Positions 19,582 through 28,756 of a stretch of 64,000 nucleotides of DNA are shown here, piece by piece. The notes under the pieces are model-generated. The model saw only the letters and a program-made list of their open reading frames with translations. It was not told the origin of the DNA and ran no database searches. This stretch comes from Pseudomonas sp. FeN3W (GTDB lineage Bacteria; Pseudomonadota; Gammaproteobacteria; Pseudomonadales; Pseudomonadaceae), in contig CP136010.1 in NCBI GenBank assembly GCA_030263805.2, positions 1,007,001 to 1,071,000 on the forward strand. Direction: 5' to 3'. The translations under genes and the position numbers were made by a program. The first letter of the stretch is position 1, and every line of letters begins with the position of its first letter.

Positions 19582-22464
19582 ATGCAGAACCCATCCACTC
19601 GCGAGAACCCGCTGTCAGCCGATGAACCGGATCTGGCGGCTACCGCCCCGGGCCAGCTGCGCGTGATCAAGCGCAACGGTGCCGTCGTCTCCTACACCGA
19701 CGACAAGATCACCGTCGCCATCACCAAAGCCTTTCTCGCAGTGGAAGGCGGTAACGCTGCCGCTTCCTCGCGCATTCACGACACCGTCGCGCGCCTGACC
19801 GAGCAGGTCACCGCCACCTTCCGTCGTCGCATGCCCTCGGGTGGCACCATTCATATCGAAGAAATCCAGGACCAGGTCGAACTGGCCCTGATGCGCGCCG
19901 GCGAGCAGAAGGTCGCCCGAGACTACGTGATCTACCGCGAAGCCCAGGCCGCCAAGCGCAAGAGCGCCAGCGACAGCAGCGACATCGCCCAGCCGCACCC
20001 GAGCATCCGCGTCACCCGCGCCGACGGCAGCCAGCAGCCACTGGACATGGGCCGCCTGCAGACCATCATCCGCGAGGCCTGCGAAGGCCTGGCCGAAGTC
20101 GACGGCGCGTTGATCGAGCGTGAAACCCTGAAGAACCTCTACGACGGCGTGGCCGAAAAGGACGTCAATACCGCCCTGGTGATGACTGCCCGTACTCTGG
20201 TCGAGCGCGAGCCGAACTACAGCCAGGTCACCGCGCGCCTGCTGATGGACACCCTGCGTGCCGAGGCCCTGGGCTTCCTCGGCGTAGCCGAGTCCGCCAC
20301 CCACCACGAGATGGCCGACCTCTACGCCAAGGCCCTGCCGGCCTACATCGAGAAAGGCGTCGAGTTCGAACTGCTCGATTCCAAGCTCAAGAGCTACGAC
20401 CTGGCCAAGCTGGGCGCCGCGCTCGATCACGAGCGTGACCAGCAGTTCACCTACCTCGGCTTGCAGACCCTGTACGACCGCTACTTCATCCATAAGAACG
20501 ACGTCCGCTTCGAACTGCCGCAGATCTTCTTCATGCGCGTGGCCATGGGCCTGGCCATCGAGGAAGAGCAGAAAGAAGCGCGCGCCATCGAGTTCTACAA
20601 CCTGCTGTCGTCCTTCGACTACATGGCCTCGACGCCGACCCTGTTCAACGCCGGCACCCTGCGTCCGCAGCTGTCCTCCTGCTACCTGACCACCGTGCCG
20701 GACGACCTGGGCGGCATCTACGACGCCATCCGCGATAACGCCCTGCTCTCTAAATTCGCCGGCGGCCTGGGCAACGACTGGACCCCGGTGCGCGCACTGG
20801 GCGCCTACATCAAGGGCACCAACGGCAAATCCCAGGGCGTCGTGCCTTTCCTGAAAGTGGTCAATGACACCGCCGTTGCGGTCAACCAGGGCGGCAAGCG
20901 CAAGGGCGCGGTCTGCGCGTACCTGGAAACCTGGCACCTGGACATCGAGGAATTCCTCGAGCTGCGCAAGAACACCGGTGACGACCGTCGCCGTACCCAC
21001 GACATGAACACCGCCAACTGGATTCCGGACCTGTTCATGAAGCGCGTCTTCGACGACGGCCAGTGGACCCTGTTCTCCCCCTCCGACGTACCGGACCTGC
21101 ACGACCTCACCGGCCGCGCCTTCGAGGAGCGTTACGAGTACTACGAGGAGCTGACCAAGTACGGCAAGATCAAGCTGTTCAAGACCCTGCCGGCCAAGGA
21201 CCTGTGGCGCAAGATGCTCTCGATGCTGTTCGAGACCGGCCACCCGTGGCTGACCTTCAAGGACCCGTGCAACCTGCGCAGCCCGCAGCAGCACGTCGGC
21301 GTGGTGCACAGCTCCAACCTGTGCACCGAGATCACCCTGAACACCAACAAGGACGAGATCGCCGTCTGCAACCTGGGCTCGATCAACCTGGTCAACCACA
21401 TCGTCGACGGCAAGCTGGATTCGGCCAAGCTGGAGCGCACCGTGCGCACCGCTGTGCGCATGCTCGATAACGTCATCGACATCAACTACTACAGCGTGCC
21501 GCAGGCGCAGAACGCCAACTTCAAGCACCGCCCGGTGGGCCTGGGCATCATGGGCTTCCAGGATGCCCTGTACCTGCAGCACATCGCCTACGGCTCCGAT
21601 GCCGCCATCGACTTCGCCGACAAGTCCATGGAAGCCATCAGCTACTACGCCATCCAGGCCTCCTGTGACCTGGCCGACGAGCGTGGCGCCTACTCCAGCT
21701 TCGACGGCTCGCTGTGGTCCAAGGGCATCCTGCCGCTGGATTCCCAGCAGATCCTCATCGAGGCCCGTGGCCAGAAGTACATCGACGTCGACCTGTCCGA
21801 ATCCCTGGACTGGGCGCCGATCCGCGAGCGCGTGAAGAAAGGCATCCGCAACTCGAACATCATGGCCATCGCGCCGACCGCGACCATCTCCAACATCGTT
21901 GGCGTGTCGCAGTCCATCGAGCCGACGTACCAGAACCTGTACGTCAAATCGAACCTGTCCGGCGAGTTCACCGTGATCAACCCGTACCTGGTCCACGACC
22001 TCAAGGCCCGCGGCCTGTGGGACCCGGTCATGGTCAACGACCTCAAGTACTACGACGGCTCCGTACAGCAGATCGAGCGCATCCCGCAGGATCTGAAGGA
22101 CCTGTACGCCACCGCCTTCGAAGTGGAAACCCGCTGGATCGTCGATGCCGCCAGCCGCCGCCAGAAGTGGATCGACCAGGCACAGTCGCTGAACCTGTAC
22201 ATCGCCGGCGCCTCGGGCAAGAAGCTCGACGTGACCTACCGCATGGCCTGGTACCGTGGCCTGAAGACCACCTACTACCTCCGTGCCCTGGCCGCGACCA
22301 GCACCGAGAAGTCCACCATCAACACCGGCAAGCTGAACGCCGTGTCCAGTGGTGGCAGCGAGGCGGCGAACTCCGCCAGCGCCGCGCCGGCTGCAGAGCC
22401 GAAGCCGGCTCCGGTGCCGCTGGCGTGTTCCATCGATAACCCAGACTGCGAAGCCTGTCAGTAA
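19582..22464 (+). CDS. nrdA: Class I ribonucleotide reductase, large (alpha) subunit
   Basis: Catalytic subunit of 960 residues that reduces ribonucleoside diphosphates. It has an extended N-terminal region with ATP-cone-like modules (RVIKRNGAVVSYTDDKITVAITKAFLA; a second around IRVTRADGSQQPLDMGRLQTIIREA). The barrel contains the substrate Cys region LSSCYLTTVPDD and the radical-site NLCTEI...VCNLGSINL, and the protein ends with the redox pair CEAC. I start at 19582, preceded by GGAG. Length agrees with pseudomonad NrdA, which is longer than the E. coli protein because of extra allosteric domains. Confidence 0.96.
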   Translation: MQNPSTRENPLSADEPDLAATAPGQLRVIKRNGAVVSYTDDKITVAITKAFLAVEGGNAAASSRIHDTVARLTEQVTATFRRRMPSGGTIHIEEIQDQVELALMRAGEQKVARDYVIYREAQAAKRKSASDSSDIAQPHPSIRVTRADGSQQPLDMGRLQTIIREACEGLAEVDGALIERETLKNLYDGVAEKDVNTALVMTARTLVEREPNYSQVTARLLMDTLRAEALGFLGVAESATHHEMADLYAKALPAYIEKGVEFELLDSKLKSYDLAKLGAALDHERDQQFTYLGLQTLYDRYFIHKNDVRFELPQIFFMRVAMGLAIEEEQKEARAIEFYNLLSSFDYMASTPTLFNAGTLRPQLSSCYLTTVPDDLGGIYDAIRDNALLSKFAGGLGNDWTPVRALGAYIKGTNGKSQGVVPFLKVVNDTAVAVNQGGKRKGAVCAYLETWHLDIEEFLELRKNTGDDRRRTHDMNTANWIPDLFMKRVFDDGQWTLFSPSDVPDLHDLTGRAFEERYEYYEELTKYGKIKLFKTLPAKDLWRKMLSMLFETGHPWLTFKDPCNLRSPQQHVGVVHSSNLCTEITLNTNKDEIAVCNLGSINLVNHIVDGKLDSAKLERTVRTAVRMLDNVIDINYYSVPQAQNANFKHRPVGLGIMGFQDALYLQHIAYGSDAAIDFADKSMEAISYYAIQASCDLADERGAYSSFDGSLWSKGILPLDSQQILIEARGQKYIDVDLSESLDWAPIRERVKKGIRNSNIMAIAPTATISNIVGVSQSIEPTYQNLYVKSNLSGEFTVINPYLVHDLKARGLWDPVMVNDLKYYDGSVQQIERIPQDLKDLYATAFEVETRWIVDAASRRQKWIDQAQSLNLYIAGASGKKLDVTYRMAWYRGLKTTYYLRALAATSTEKSTINTGKLNAVSSGGSEAANSASAAPAAEPKPAPVPLACSIDNPDCEACQ

Positions 22465-22988
22465 TAAAGGAGGCGCGCCGCCCTCTCCTTTTGGGGAGAG
22501 GGCAGCTGGTAAAGGGAGGAGCGGCGTCTGCGGCGTTGGCCGCCAAACCGGACCCCATCACGTACAGCTGTACGCTCAGGGGTTCCGGCTCGGCAGCCGC
22601 CTAGCAACCACTCGCACAGCTCCACGCTCGCACCACTGTTGCGACAAGGAAACAGAACGGCCCCGCTCCTGCTGGAGCCTAAGCCAACGCGGTGGCTACC
22701 GATAGAACAAGCCCGACGCCAACACCAAACCAGTCCCCTCGCCCCTCCGGGGGAGAGGGTTAGGGTGAGGGGCAACCCCACCAGACGATACAAAAGGCCG
22801 GACCAAACACCCGACCATCCCCTCGCCCCTCCGGGGAGAGGGCTTGGGTGAGGGGCAACCCCACCAGACGATACAAAAGGCCGGACCCATCTCGGCCCAA
22901 ACCAAACACCCGCTTTTGCGTGCAAACCAAAAGCACCCAAACACATCCGACCGGCCAAGCCCCGGTCCCCGATCAGGAGCAATCGCAC
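22465..22988. repeat. Repeat-rich nrdA-nrdB spacer
   Basis: This 524-bp non-coding gap inside the RNR locus has a hairpin directly after nrdA (CCCTCTCC and GGAGAGGG, 22481-22502). It also has two near-identical direct copies of a 70-bp unit: 22734-22804 and 22818-22887. Each unit begins TCCCCTCGCCCCTCCGGGG, contains GTGAGGGGCAACCCCACC, and ends AAAAGGCCGGACC; they differ by an indel and a few substitutions. The CCCTC/GAGGG style is a common dispersed intergenic repeat in proteobacteria. An uncoupled nrdB promoter or premature termination after nrdA is possible. Confidence 0.8.
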
Positions 22989-24236
22989 ATGCTGAGCTGG
23001 GACGAATTCGACGAAGAAGACACCACCACCGCCGCGCCGGCCACCGCTGCCGCACAGCCGGCAAGCCAGACCACCGCCAAACTGGACAACGAAGCCGCCG
23101 GCTCCGTGGAAGAAGCCCGCGCCGTTGCCGCTGACGACTCCGACGCCATCGCCCGCGCCAAGCGCGCGCTGGACGACCTGGACATCCAGGAAGGCCTCAA
23201 CGAACTGGAAGGCGAATCGGCCCGCGTGCGCGTTGACGAGAAGCGCATGATCAACGCCCGCGCCGACCTCAACCAGCTCGTACCCTTCAAGTACGACTGG
23301 GCCTGGCAGAAGTATCTGGATGGTTGCGCCAACCACTGGATGCCGCAGGAAGTGAACATGAACGCCGACATTGCCCTGTGGAAGAGCAAGGACGGCCTCA
23401 GCGAAGACGAGCGCCGCATCGTCAAGCGCAACCTCGGCTTCTTCTCCACCGCCGACAGCCTGGTCGCCAACAACCTCGTGCTGGCCACCTACCGCCTGAT
23501 CACCAACCCCGAGTGCCGCCAGTACATCCTGCGCCAGGCCTTCGAAGAGGCGATCCACACCCACGCCTACCAGTACTGCATCGAATCGCTGGGCATGGAT
23601 GAAGGCGAGATCTTCAACATGTACCACGAGATCCCGAGCGTCGCGAAAAAGGCCAGCTGGGGCCTCAAGTACACCCGCTCCATCTCCGACCCGACCTTCA
23701 ACACCGGCACCCCGGAGACCGACAAACAGTTCCTGCGCAACCTCATCGCCTACTACTGCGTGCTCGAAGGCATCTTCTTCTACTGCGGCTTCACCCAGAT
23801 CCTCTCCATGGGCCGCCGCAACAAGATGACCGGCACCGCCGAGCAGTTCCAGTACATCCTGCGTGACGAGTCCATGCACCTGAACTTCGGCATCGACATG
23901 ATCAACCAGATCAAGATCGAAAACCCGCACCTGTGGGACGCCGAGATGAAGGACGAAGCGACCCAGATGATCCTCCAGGGCACCCAACTGGAAATCGAAT
24001 ACGCCCGCGACACCATGCCCCGCGGCGTCCTCGGCATGAACGCCGCGATGATGGAGGACTACCTCAAGTTCATCGCCAACCGTCGCCTGACGCAGATCGG
24101 CTTGAAGGAAGAATACCCGGGCGCTACCAACCCGTTCCCGTGGATGAGCGAGATCATGGACCTGAAGAAGGAGAAGAACTTCTTCGAGACGCGGGTGATC
24201 GAGTATCAGACTGGTGGGGCGTTGAGCTGGGATTGA
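22989..24236 (+). CDS. nrdB: Class I ribonucleotide reductase, small (beta) subunit
   Basis: Protein of 415 residues carrying the di-iron centre and tyrosyl radical that initiates NrdA catalysis. Metal ligands appear in ADSLVANNLV-type and FEEAIHTHAYQYCIESL segments (Glu and His), and later in DESMHLNFG (Glu, His). It has a low-complexity N-terminus (DEEDTTTAAPATAAAQP) that precedes the ferritin-like fold, as in P. aeruginosa NrdB of the same length. The start follows AGGAG by 8 bases. Confidence 0.95.
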   Translation: MLSWDEFDEEDTTTAAPATAAAQPASQTTAKLDNEAAGSVEEARAVAADDSDAIARAKRALDDLDIQEGLNELEGESARVRVDEKRMINARADLNQLVPFKYDWAWQKYLDGCANHWMPQEVNMNADIALWKSKDGLSEDERRIVKRNLGFFSTADSLVANNLVLATYRLITNPECRQYILRQAFEEAIHTHAYQYCIESLGMDEGEIFNMYHEIPSVAKKASWGLKYTRSISDPTFNTGTPETDKQFLRNLIAYYCVLEGIFFYCGFTQILSMGRRNKMTGTAEQFQYILRDESMHLNFGIDMINQIKIENPHLWDAEMKDEATQMILQGTQLEIEYARDTMPRGVLGMNAAMMEDYLKFIANRRLTQIGLKEEYPGATNPFPWMSEIMDLKKEKNFFETRVIEYQTGGALSWD

Positions 24237-24253
24237 TTCAAGGCATCGTTATT

Positions 24254-24292
24254 TTTCAGCATTCACTGAATTTTTTTCACTGAATGCTGAAA
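24254..24292. repeat. Inverted repeat after nrdB
   Basis: The 12-bp arms TTTCAGCATTCA and TGAATGCTGAAA flank a 15-base T-rich loop. The octamer CACTGAAT occurs twice within it. It could stabilise or end the nrdB transcript; no U-tract follows the stem, so a classical terminator is not assured. Confidence 0.6.
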
Positions 24293-24303
24293 CGGACCAT
24301 CGG

Positions 24304-24358
24304 ACGACGCATAAGCATCCAAATACGACACATAAGCTTATATCGAACGACATATAAA
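24304..24358 (+). repeat. Three imperfect tandem repeats of about 21 bp
   Basis: The core ACGACrCATAAGC occurs at 24304 and 24325, with a more diverged ACGACATATAAA at 24347. The spacing is 21 and 22 bp, two helical turns, which would place a bound protein on one face of DNA. The block marks the left border of the AT-rich island. No function is known. Confidence 0.5.
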
Positions 24359-24389
24359 ATTACACGTCAGCTTAGAAAATCGATGTACG

Positions 24390-24415
24390 AAAAAGGCCGC
24401 TTATGCGGCCTTTTT
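24390..24415. terminator. Bidirectional terminator at left end of island
   Basis: AAAAAGGCCGC, a TTAT loop, then GCGGCCTTTTT. The A- and T-runs on either side make it a good rho-independent terminator in both directions, for nrdB and for the left-going island operon. Confidence 0.85.
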
Positions 24416-24472
24416 ACTATAGAGCTGCACATCAAAGCATCAATACCACTAAAGTAACAAGCAAAAGACGCT

Positions 24473-26437
24473 TCACTCTGTACTTAGCTGTTTGAATACT
24501 ACCACTACGGCAGCCTGCTCCCCTTCAACCACCGAGAGTTTCGGGTCAAATTTATCGTTCTCCCTTGCAAAAGCAAGAACCTCTCGCAACGCCTTACTCG
24601 CCTCACCTTTAAGTGAGAGATTTTTCAAAGGATGACGATAAGTCAATGCATTATCCGGTGGAGCCACTCTATTCATGATAACGTGTTGAAGCCCTGAATA
24701 GACGTTCTCATCAGCGAGAAACTTCTTCAAGTCATCAACACCGTACTCATCCGAATTCTTATCGACCCAGACATCCAGCTTATTCAACAGTTGAGCCCAA
24801 ACCCCGCCACGCAGCATAAACATGACTTTTTTGGCTGGGCCGTCATCAGTAACGGCTGCTGCTGTATTGTCATTAGCCCAATCATCACAAAGGACCGTCC
24901 ATTGTCCCTTCTCACGACAGTAAACTGTTAGGCCGTGGGGTTGATAGATAGAGGGAGCAACTTGCACTCCCACGCGGCTCAAATCATTAGTCATCGCACG
25001 CTGTAGTTGAATTGCATATAGCATCCTCATTCTCGCAGCAAAGCGCCATGGAGTCTTTTGAGCTACGACACTTGCGGCCCCCTCACCACACCAAGAAAAG
25101 GGTCGTTTGACATTCCAGCTGATCAAGTACTTGGACGTTCCATCTTTGCCTGCGTAGTCAACAATCAAAGGCCCAACAGGCGATTCTGACTTGATGTTTC
25201 GAACAGGAACAGCGTCATTAAACTTACTAACCTCCCCTTCACAAAGCAGTATATGAAGAGCTTTCTTGTCCTTACAGCTATATCTTGCCAAGTCACAGGC
25301 AGGACTCATGATAACAGCCGCTTTGACATACTGTTGAGTCTGGGGATCCTCATACAAAAACACGTCACCCAAGTTAAATTTTCCGTGCTTGTAACCCAGA
25401 CCAGATTTCTCCTCCGCCTTTAGCAATTCAGCATTGAAGACAATATTTGACAGATAAACAGTTTCTGCAGCCTTATTTATATTGAATCGCGACCTAATAT
25501 TTCCTTTAGCCCACTTATCAATTTCACCTGCCAGCGCATGAATCTCTGATGAGCCTTGCAGCTCATACAAGTAGTACTCCATCAGCACCTCAGTGAGATA
25601 CCCACCGACACTACTCTTCTCATGTGCAAGCGAGATATCTTTAAGCGCAATGTAGTCTGCAACATCCAAATTTCTTAATTGGCCTTGGAACCTAGCTGCA
25701 GCGCTTTGGATTGCGGCTCCCCAAGCCTCATGATAACCACGAACCGACTTGATCGCAGGGTAGGCAGACACGTAATCCGCGATCATTCTCTGCAGCTCAC
25801 GGGTTCTTTTGAACATGTCCTTGTTAAGCTTCTCGAACTGACTAGCATATAGATTACAGGACTGACGAAACTCATCGCGATTTTCCTTGAGCGCGACAGT
25901 GAGAGACGACATCAAAAAAATAATAGGTATAGCCTGCGGATGCCGTTCTTGAATTTTTCTGACAATCGACACAGCCTTACTCAAATCCAGTACGGAGCTG
26001 TGCGATATTTTTAAGTCGATAAAAACAATATCAGGGGCTTCATCCCGAACTTCGTAATCAGAGCCAAATGGCTTCCAACTTACCTTTGTCTCTTCAAGCA
26101 GATCCAACAACGGCTGCAGCATCTCTCTTTGCGGCTCAACATCTTCATAGAAATCAGTAAAAACCTTTTTCCGTAGGGTCTTATCCGAAAGCTCGTCGAT
26201 ACGTTCGAAAAGTTTCAGAGTACCTTCTAGAGATACAAGGCTCTCCATGATTACGCTGAAATCATCAGTTTCGAAGATCGCGCAAAGTAGTTCATAGTCC
26301 TCACCGGAGAGAAGGTCCGTAAAGGCTGTCGCCTGCGCAGTTGTTAGAGACATATTGGGCTGTATGTCAAAAGCATCGTCGATCACCTCGACATACTTAA
26401 TGTCAGATTTATTAAATAATTCCTGCAATGAAGACAT
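24473..26437 (-). CDS. Large protein with atypical receiver domain (island operon, gene 3)
   Basis: Protein of 654 residues. The first 210 resemble a response-regulator receiver interrupted by a long helical insert: strand 1 with the acidic pair D20-D21 (YVEVIDDAFD), phospho-acceptor-like D141 (DIVFIDLKIS), the Ser switch near 177 (IPIIFLMSS) and Lys203 (SQFEKLNK). The rest is a large region of no recognised fold, with a conserved-looking IMSPACDLA motif near residue 390 that might form part of an effector site. Its ATG directly follows the TAA of the dual-GHKL gene, so translation is coupled. It is intact, but its operon is broken upstream. I infer a phospho-signalled output protein; the biochemical activity is unknown. 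Confidence 0.6.
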   Translation of the reverse strand: MSSLQELFNKSDIKYVEVIDDAFDIQPNMSLTTAQATAFTDLLSGEDYELLCAIFETDDFSVIMESLVSLEGTLKLFERIDELSDKTLRKKVFTDFYEDVEPQREMLQPLLDLLEETKVSWKPFGSDYEVRDEAPDIVFIDLKISHSSVLDLSKAVSIVRKIQERHPQAIPIIFLMSSLTVALKENRDEFRQSCNLYASQFEKLNKDMFKRTRELQRMIADYVSAYPAIKSVRGYHEAWGAAIQSAAARFQGQLRNLDVADYIALKDISLAHEKSSVGGYLTEVLMEYYLYELQGSSEIHALAGEIDKWAKGNIRSRFNINKAAETVYLSNIVFNAELLKAEEKSGLGYKHGKFNLGDVFLYEDPQTQQYVKAAVIMSPACDLARYSCKDKKALHILLCEGEVSKFNDAVPVRNIKSESPVGPLIVDYAGKDGTSKYLISWNVKRPFSWCGEGAASVVAQKTPWRFAARMRMLYAIQLQRAMTNDLSRVGVQVAPSIYQPHGLTVYCREKGQWTVLCDDWANDNTAAAVTDDGPAKKVMFMLRGGVWAQLLNKLDVWVDKNSDEYGVDDLKKFLADENVYSGLQHVIMNRVAPPDNALTYRHPLKNLSLKGEASKALREVLAFARENDKFDPKLSVVEGEQAAVVVVFKQLSTE

Positions 26438-27605
26438 TTATTTGGCTTCCTCTGCCAACTCCAACACAAACGTATTCAGACGACCTTCTTGCACCACCGG
26501 CTCATCACACAGAGTCAGAGTGCCCCCCATCATCTCCGCGCAATCTCGAGCGATGTAAAGCCCCAACCCATGGCGCTCAATAGTTCCCTTTGTGGAGAAA
26601 AATGGTTGGAACACAACCTCTCTCCGGGAAATTGGAATACCAGGGCCATTATCTTGATAAGTAATCATCGGAGGACTACCGGTCAATACAATATTTATTT
26701 CAGGCTGAAAACTCTCATGTTCCTCAGAGTAAGCTTTAAGCCAATAAACCGAGTTAGAGATTAAATTCTCAAGTATCTGTACGACTAGCCCTTCTATCAC
26801 AAACGCTTTCACCGGGCTGCGACCAAGATCCAAACTTAGCCTTACATTATGCCGCTTGAACTGTGAGTCATGTGCCGTCAAGACAAAATTAATAATATCA
26901 CCAACATCTTTCATAGCCCTGCGCTGTCGAGCAGACACACTGAGAGGCTCGAGAATAGCTAAGCGCTTCTGGATACTTTTCAGCTGAGATTCCAAGACAT
27001 CGAAGACCCCCTTTAGCTCTTGGCTAATTTCCTTTTCCGGCACATCTCTCAGTGTTTTTTGCGTAAATTCGGTGACCCTAGCCAACTCATGAGCAACCAG
27101 CTCAACAGTTAGGCCGATGCCTGCCAAGTGCGTCATTCGTTCGCGTTCATTTTCAACCACGCCCAATTTATCTACGGCCCGGCTGTATGCATCTTTCAGC
27201 TCTGCGAATGAATCCTTGACCTGCTGTAAAACATGTTCTGGCCCGCTGTAGTGCTGCGATATCTTTCGAACGGCCTGGCTCGCTCTCTTTTCGAGATCTT
27301 TCACTGCTTTGTCCGTTCGGCCTACATCGAACCCCGCCAAGCGTTCCGTTTTTTCACTAGACTTTCCCTCTTCTAAGACGAAAGCCATTCGATTTACGAT
27401 AACGCTCTGAAGGCAATTCACCAACAGTGTTTTTTCCGGACAATCTTGCAAGCCTTGCCTATTAGTTTGATCCAAAAGATATGGATTATTAATTCGACCG
27501 ATAGCAACTCGCCCAATAAATTGCTTGGTATTTAGCTTATAACTGAATCGCCCCTGGTTTCGTAGACACCTCCAAGCCTCATAATGAGGCCCATCAGGAG
27601 GTGCC

Positions 27606-27884
27606 ATGAGCAACCAGCGTTACCCCGAAGAATTCAAGATCGAAGCGGTCAAGCAAGTCACCGAGCGCGGTTTGCGCGTTGCCGATGTGGCGGAGCGTCT
27701 AGGCGTGTCCGCGCACAGCCTGTACGCCTGGGTAAAGCGCTACAGCAAGCCCCAAGCACAGCGGCAGCAGGTAGATGATCAACAGGCCGAGCTGCGTCGC
27801 TTGCGCGCGGAACTCAAGCGGGTGACCGAAGAGCGAGACATCCTAAAAAAGGCCGCCGCGTACTTTGCCAAGGAGTCCGGCTGA
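27606..27884 (+). CDS. IS A transposase OrfA (helix-turn-helix subunit)
   Basis: Protein of 92 residues with an N-terminal HTH (YPEEFKIEAVKQVTERGLRVADVAERLGVSAHSLYAWVKRY) and a leucine-zipper-like coiled coil (LRRLRAELKRVTEERDILKKAAAYFAKE). The slippery run A-AAA-AAG at 27845-27851 allows -1 frameshifting into OrfB to make the OrfAB transposase, as in other IS3-family elements. Confidence 0.92.
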   Translation: MSNQRYPEEFKIEAVKQVTERGLRVADVAERLGVSAHSLYAWVKRYSKPQAQRQQVDDQQAELRRLRAELKRVTEERDILKKAAAYFAKESG

Positions 27885-27910
27885 AGTACGCCGTCATCAG
27901 CAAGCTGTCG

Positions 27911-28756
27911 GTGGAGTACCCGGTACGGCGTCTCTGCCAGACCCTACAGGTACATCCCAGCGGTTACTACGCCTGGCTGGCCGAGCCGAAATCCGCACGC
28001 GAGAAGGAAGATCAGCGCCTGCTCGGATTGATCAAGCATGCCTGGCTGGAAAGCGGCGGGGTCTACGGCTACCGCAAGATCCACGACGACCTGCGTGAGC
28101 TGGGCGAGTCCTGTGGCCGGCACCGCGTGGCTCGCCTGATGCGGGTGGAGGGGCTGCGTTCGCAGACCGGTTATCGTCGGCGCCCCGGCTATTACGGCGG
28201 TAAGCCGACGGTGGCTTCGCCCAACCGCCTGGAGCGGCAGTTCAAGGTCAGCGAGCCGAACAAGGTCTGGGTCACCGACATCACCTACATCCGCACCTAT
28301 GAGGGCTGGTTGTACTTGGCGGTGGTGCTGGATCTGTTTTCGCGCCAGGTGATCGGCTGGTCGATGAAACCACGGATGTGCAGCGACCTGGCCATCGATG
28401 CGTTGTTGATGGCGGTCTGGCGGCGCAAGCCCAGGCAGGAGGTGATGATCCACTCCGACCAGGGCAGCCAGTTCAGCAGCTCGGACTGGCAGAGCTTCCT
28501 AAAGGCCAACAACCTAATCAGCAGCATGAGTCGACGCGGTAACTGTCACGACAACGCGGTCGCGGAAAGCTTTTTCCAGTTGCTGAAGCGGGAGCGCATC
28601 CGACGGAAAACCTACGGCACTCGCGAAGAAGCCCGCAGTGATGTGTTCGATTACATCGAGATGTTCTATAACCCCAAGCGCCGGCACAGCAGCGCTATGC
28701 AGCTGTCGCCAGTGGAGTTTGAAAAGCGTTATTTCCAGAGCTTGGAGAGTGTCTAG
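27911..28756 (+). CDS. IS A transposase OrfB (DDE catalytic subunit)
   Basis: Integrase-fold protein of 281 residues (counted from its own ATG) in the -1 frame relative to OrfA. It has the N-terminal HTH_21-like YGYRKIHDDL and the DDE residues in VTDITYI, HSDQGSQF and NAVAESFF (the K/R following Glu is in LLKRERI). The main product is probably the fused OrfAB made by frameshifting. No disabling mutation is seen. Confidence 0.93.
   Translation: MEYPVRRLCQTLQVHPSGYYAWLAEPKSAREKEDQRLLGLIKHAWLESGGVYGYRKIHDDLRELGESCGRHRVARLMRVEGLRSQTGYRRRPGYYGGKPTVASPNRLERQFKVSEPNKVWVTDITYIRTYEGWLYLAVVLDLFSRQVIGWSMKPRMCSDLAIDALLMAVWRRKPRQEVMIHSDQGSQFSSSDWQSFLKANNLISSMSRRGNCHDNAVAESFFQLLKRERIRRKTYGTREEARSDVFDYIEMFYNPKRRHSSAMQLSPVEFEKRYFQSLESV

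Noticed and set aside
19615..21996. A 793-codon open frame on the minus strand opposite nrdA.
   Set aside because: It is the antisense shadow of a highly GC-biased real gene; low-complexity Val/Gly/Leu/Asp content and no start site.
22734..22887. Two 70-bp repeats first considered as a CRISPR-like array.
   Set aside because: Only two copies, a very short non-spacer gap, and the CCCTC/GAGGG palindrome typical of dispersed intergenic repeats.
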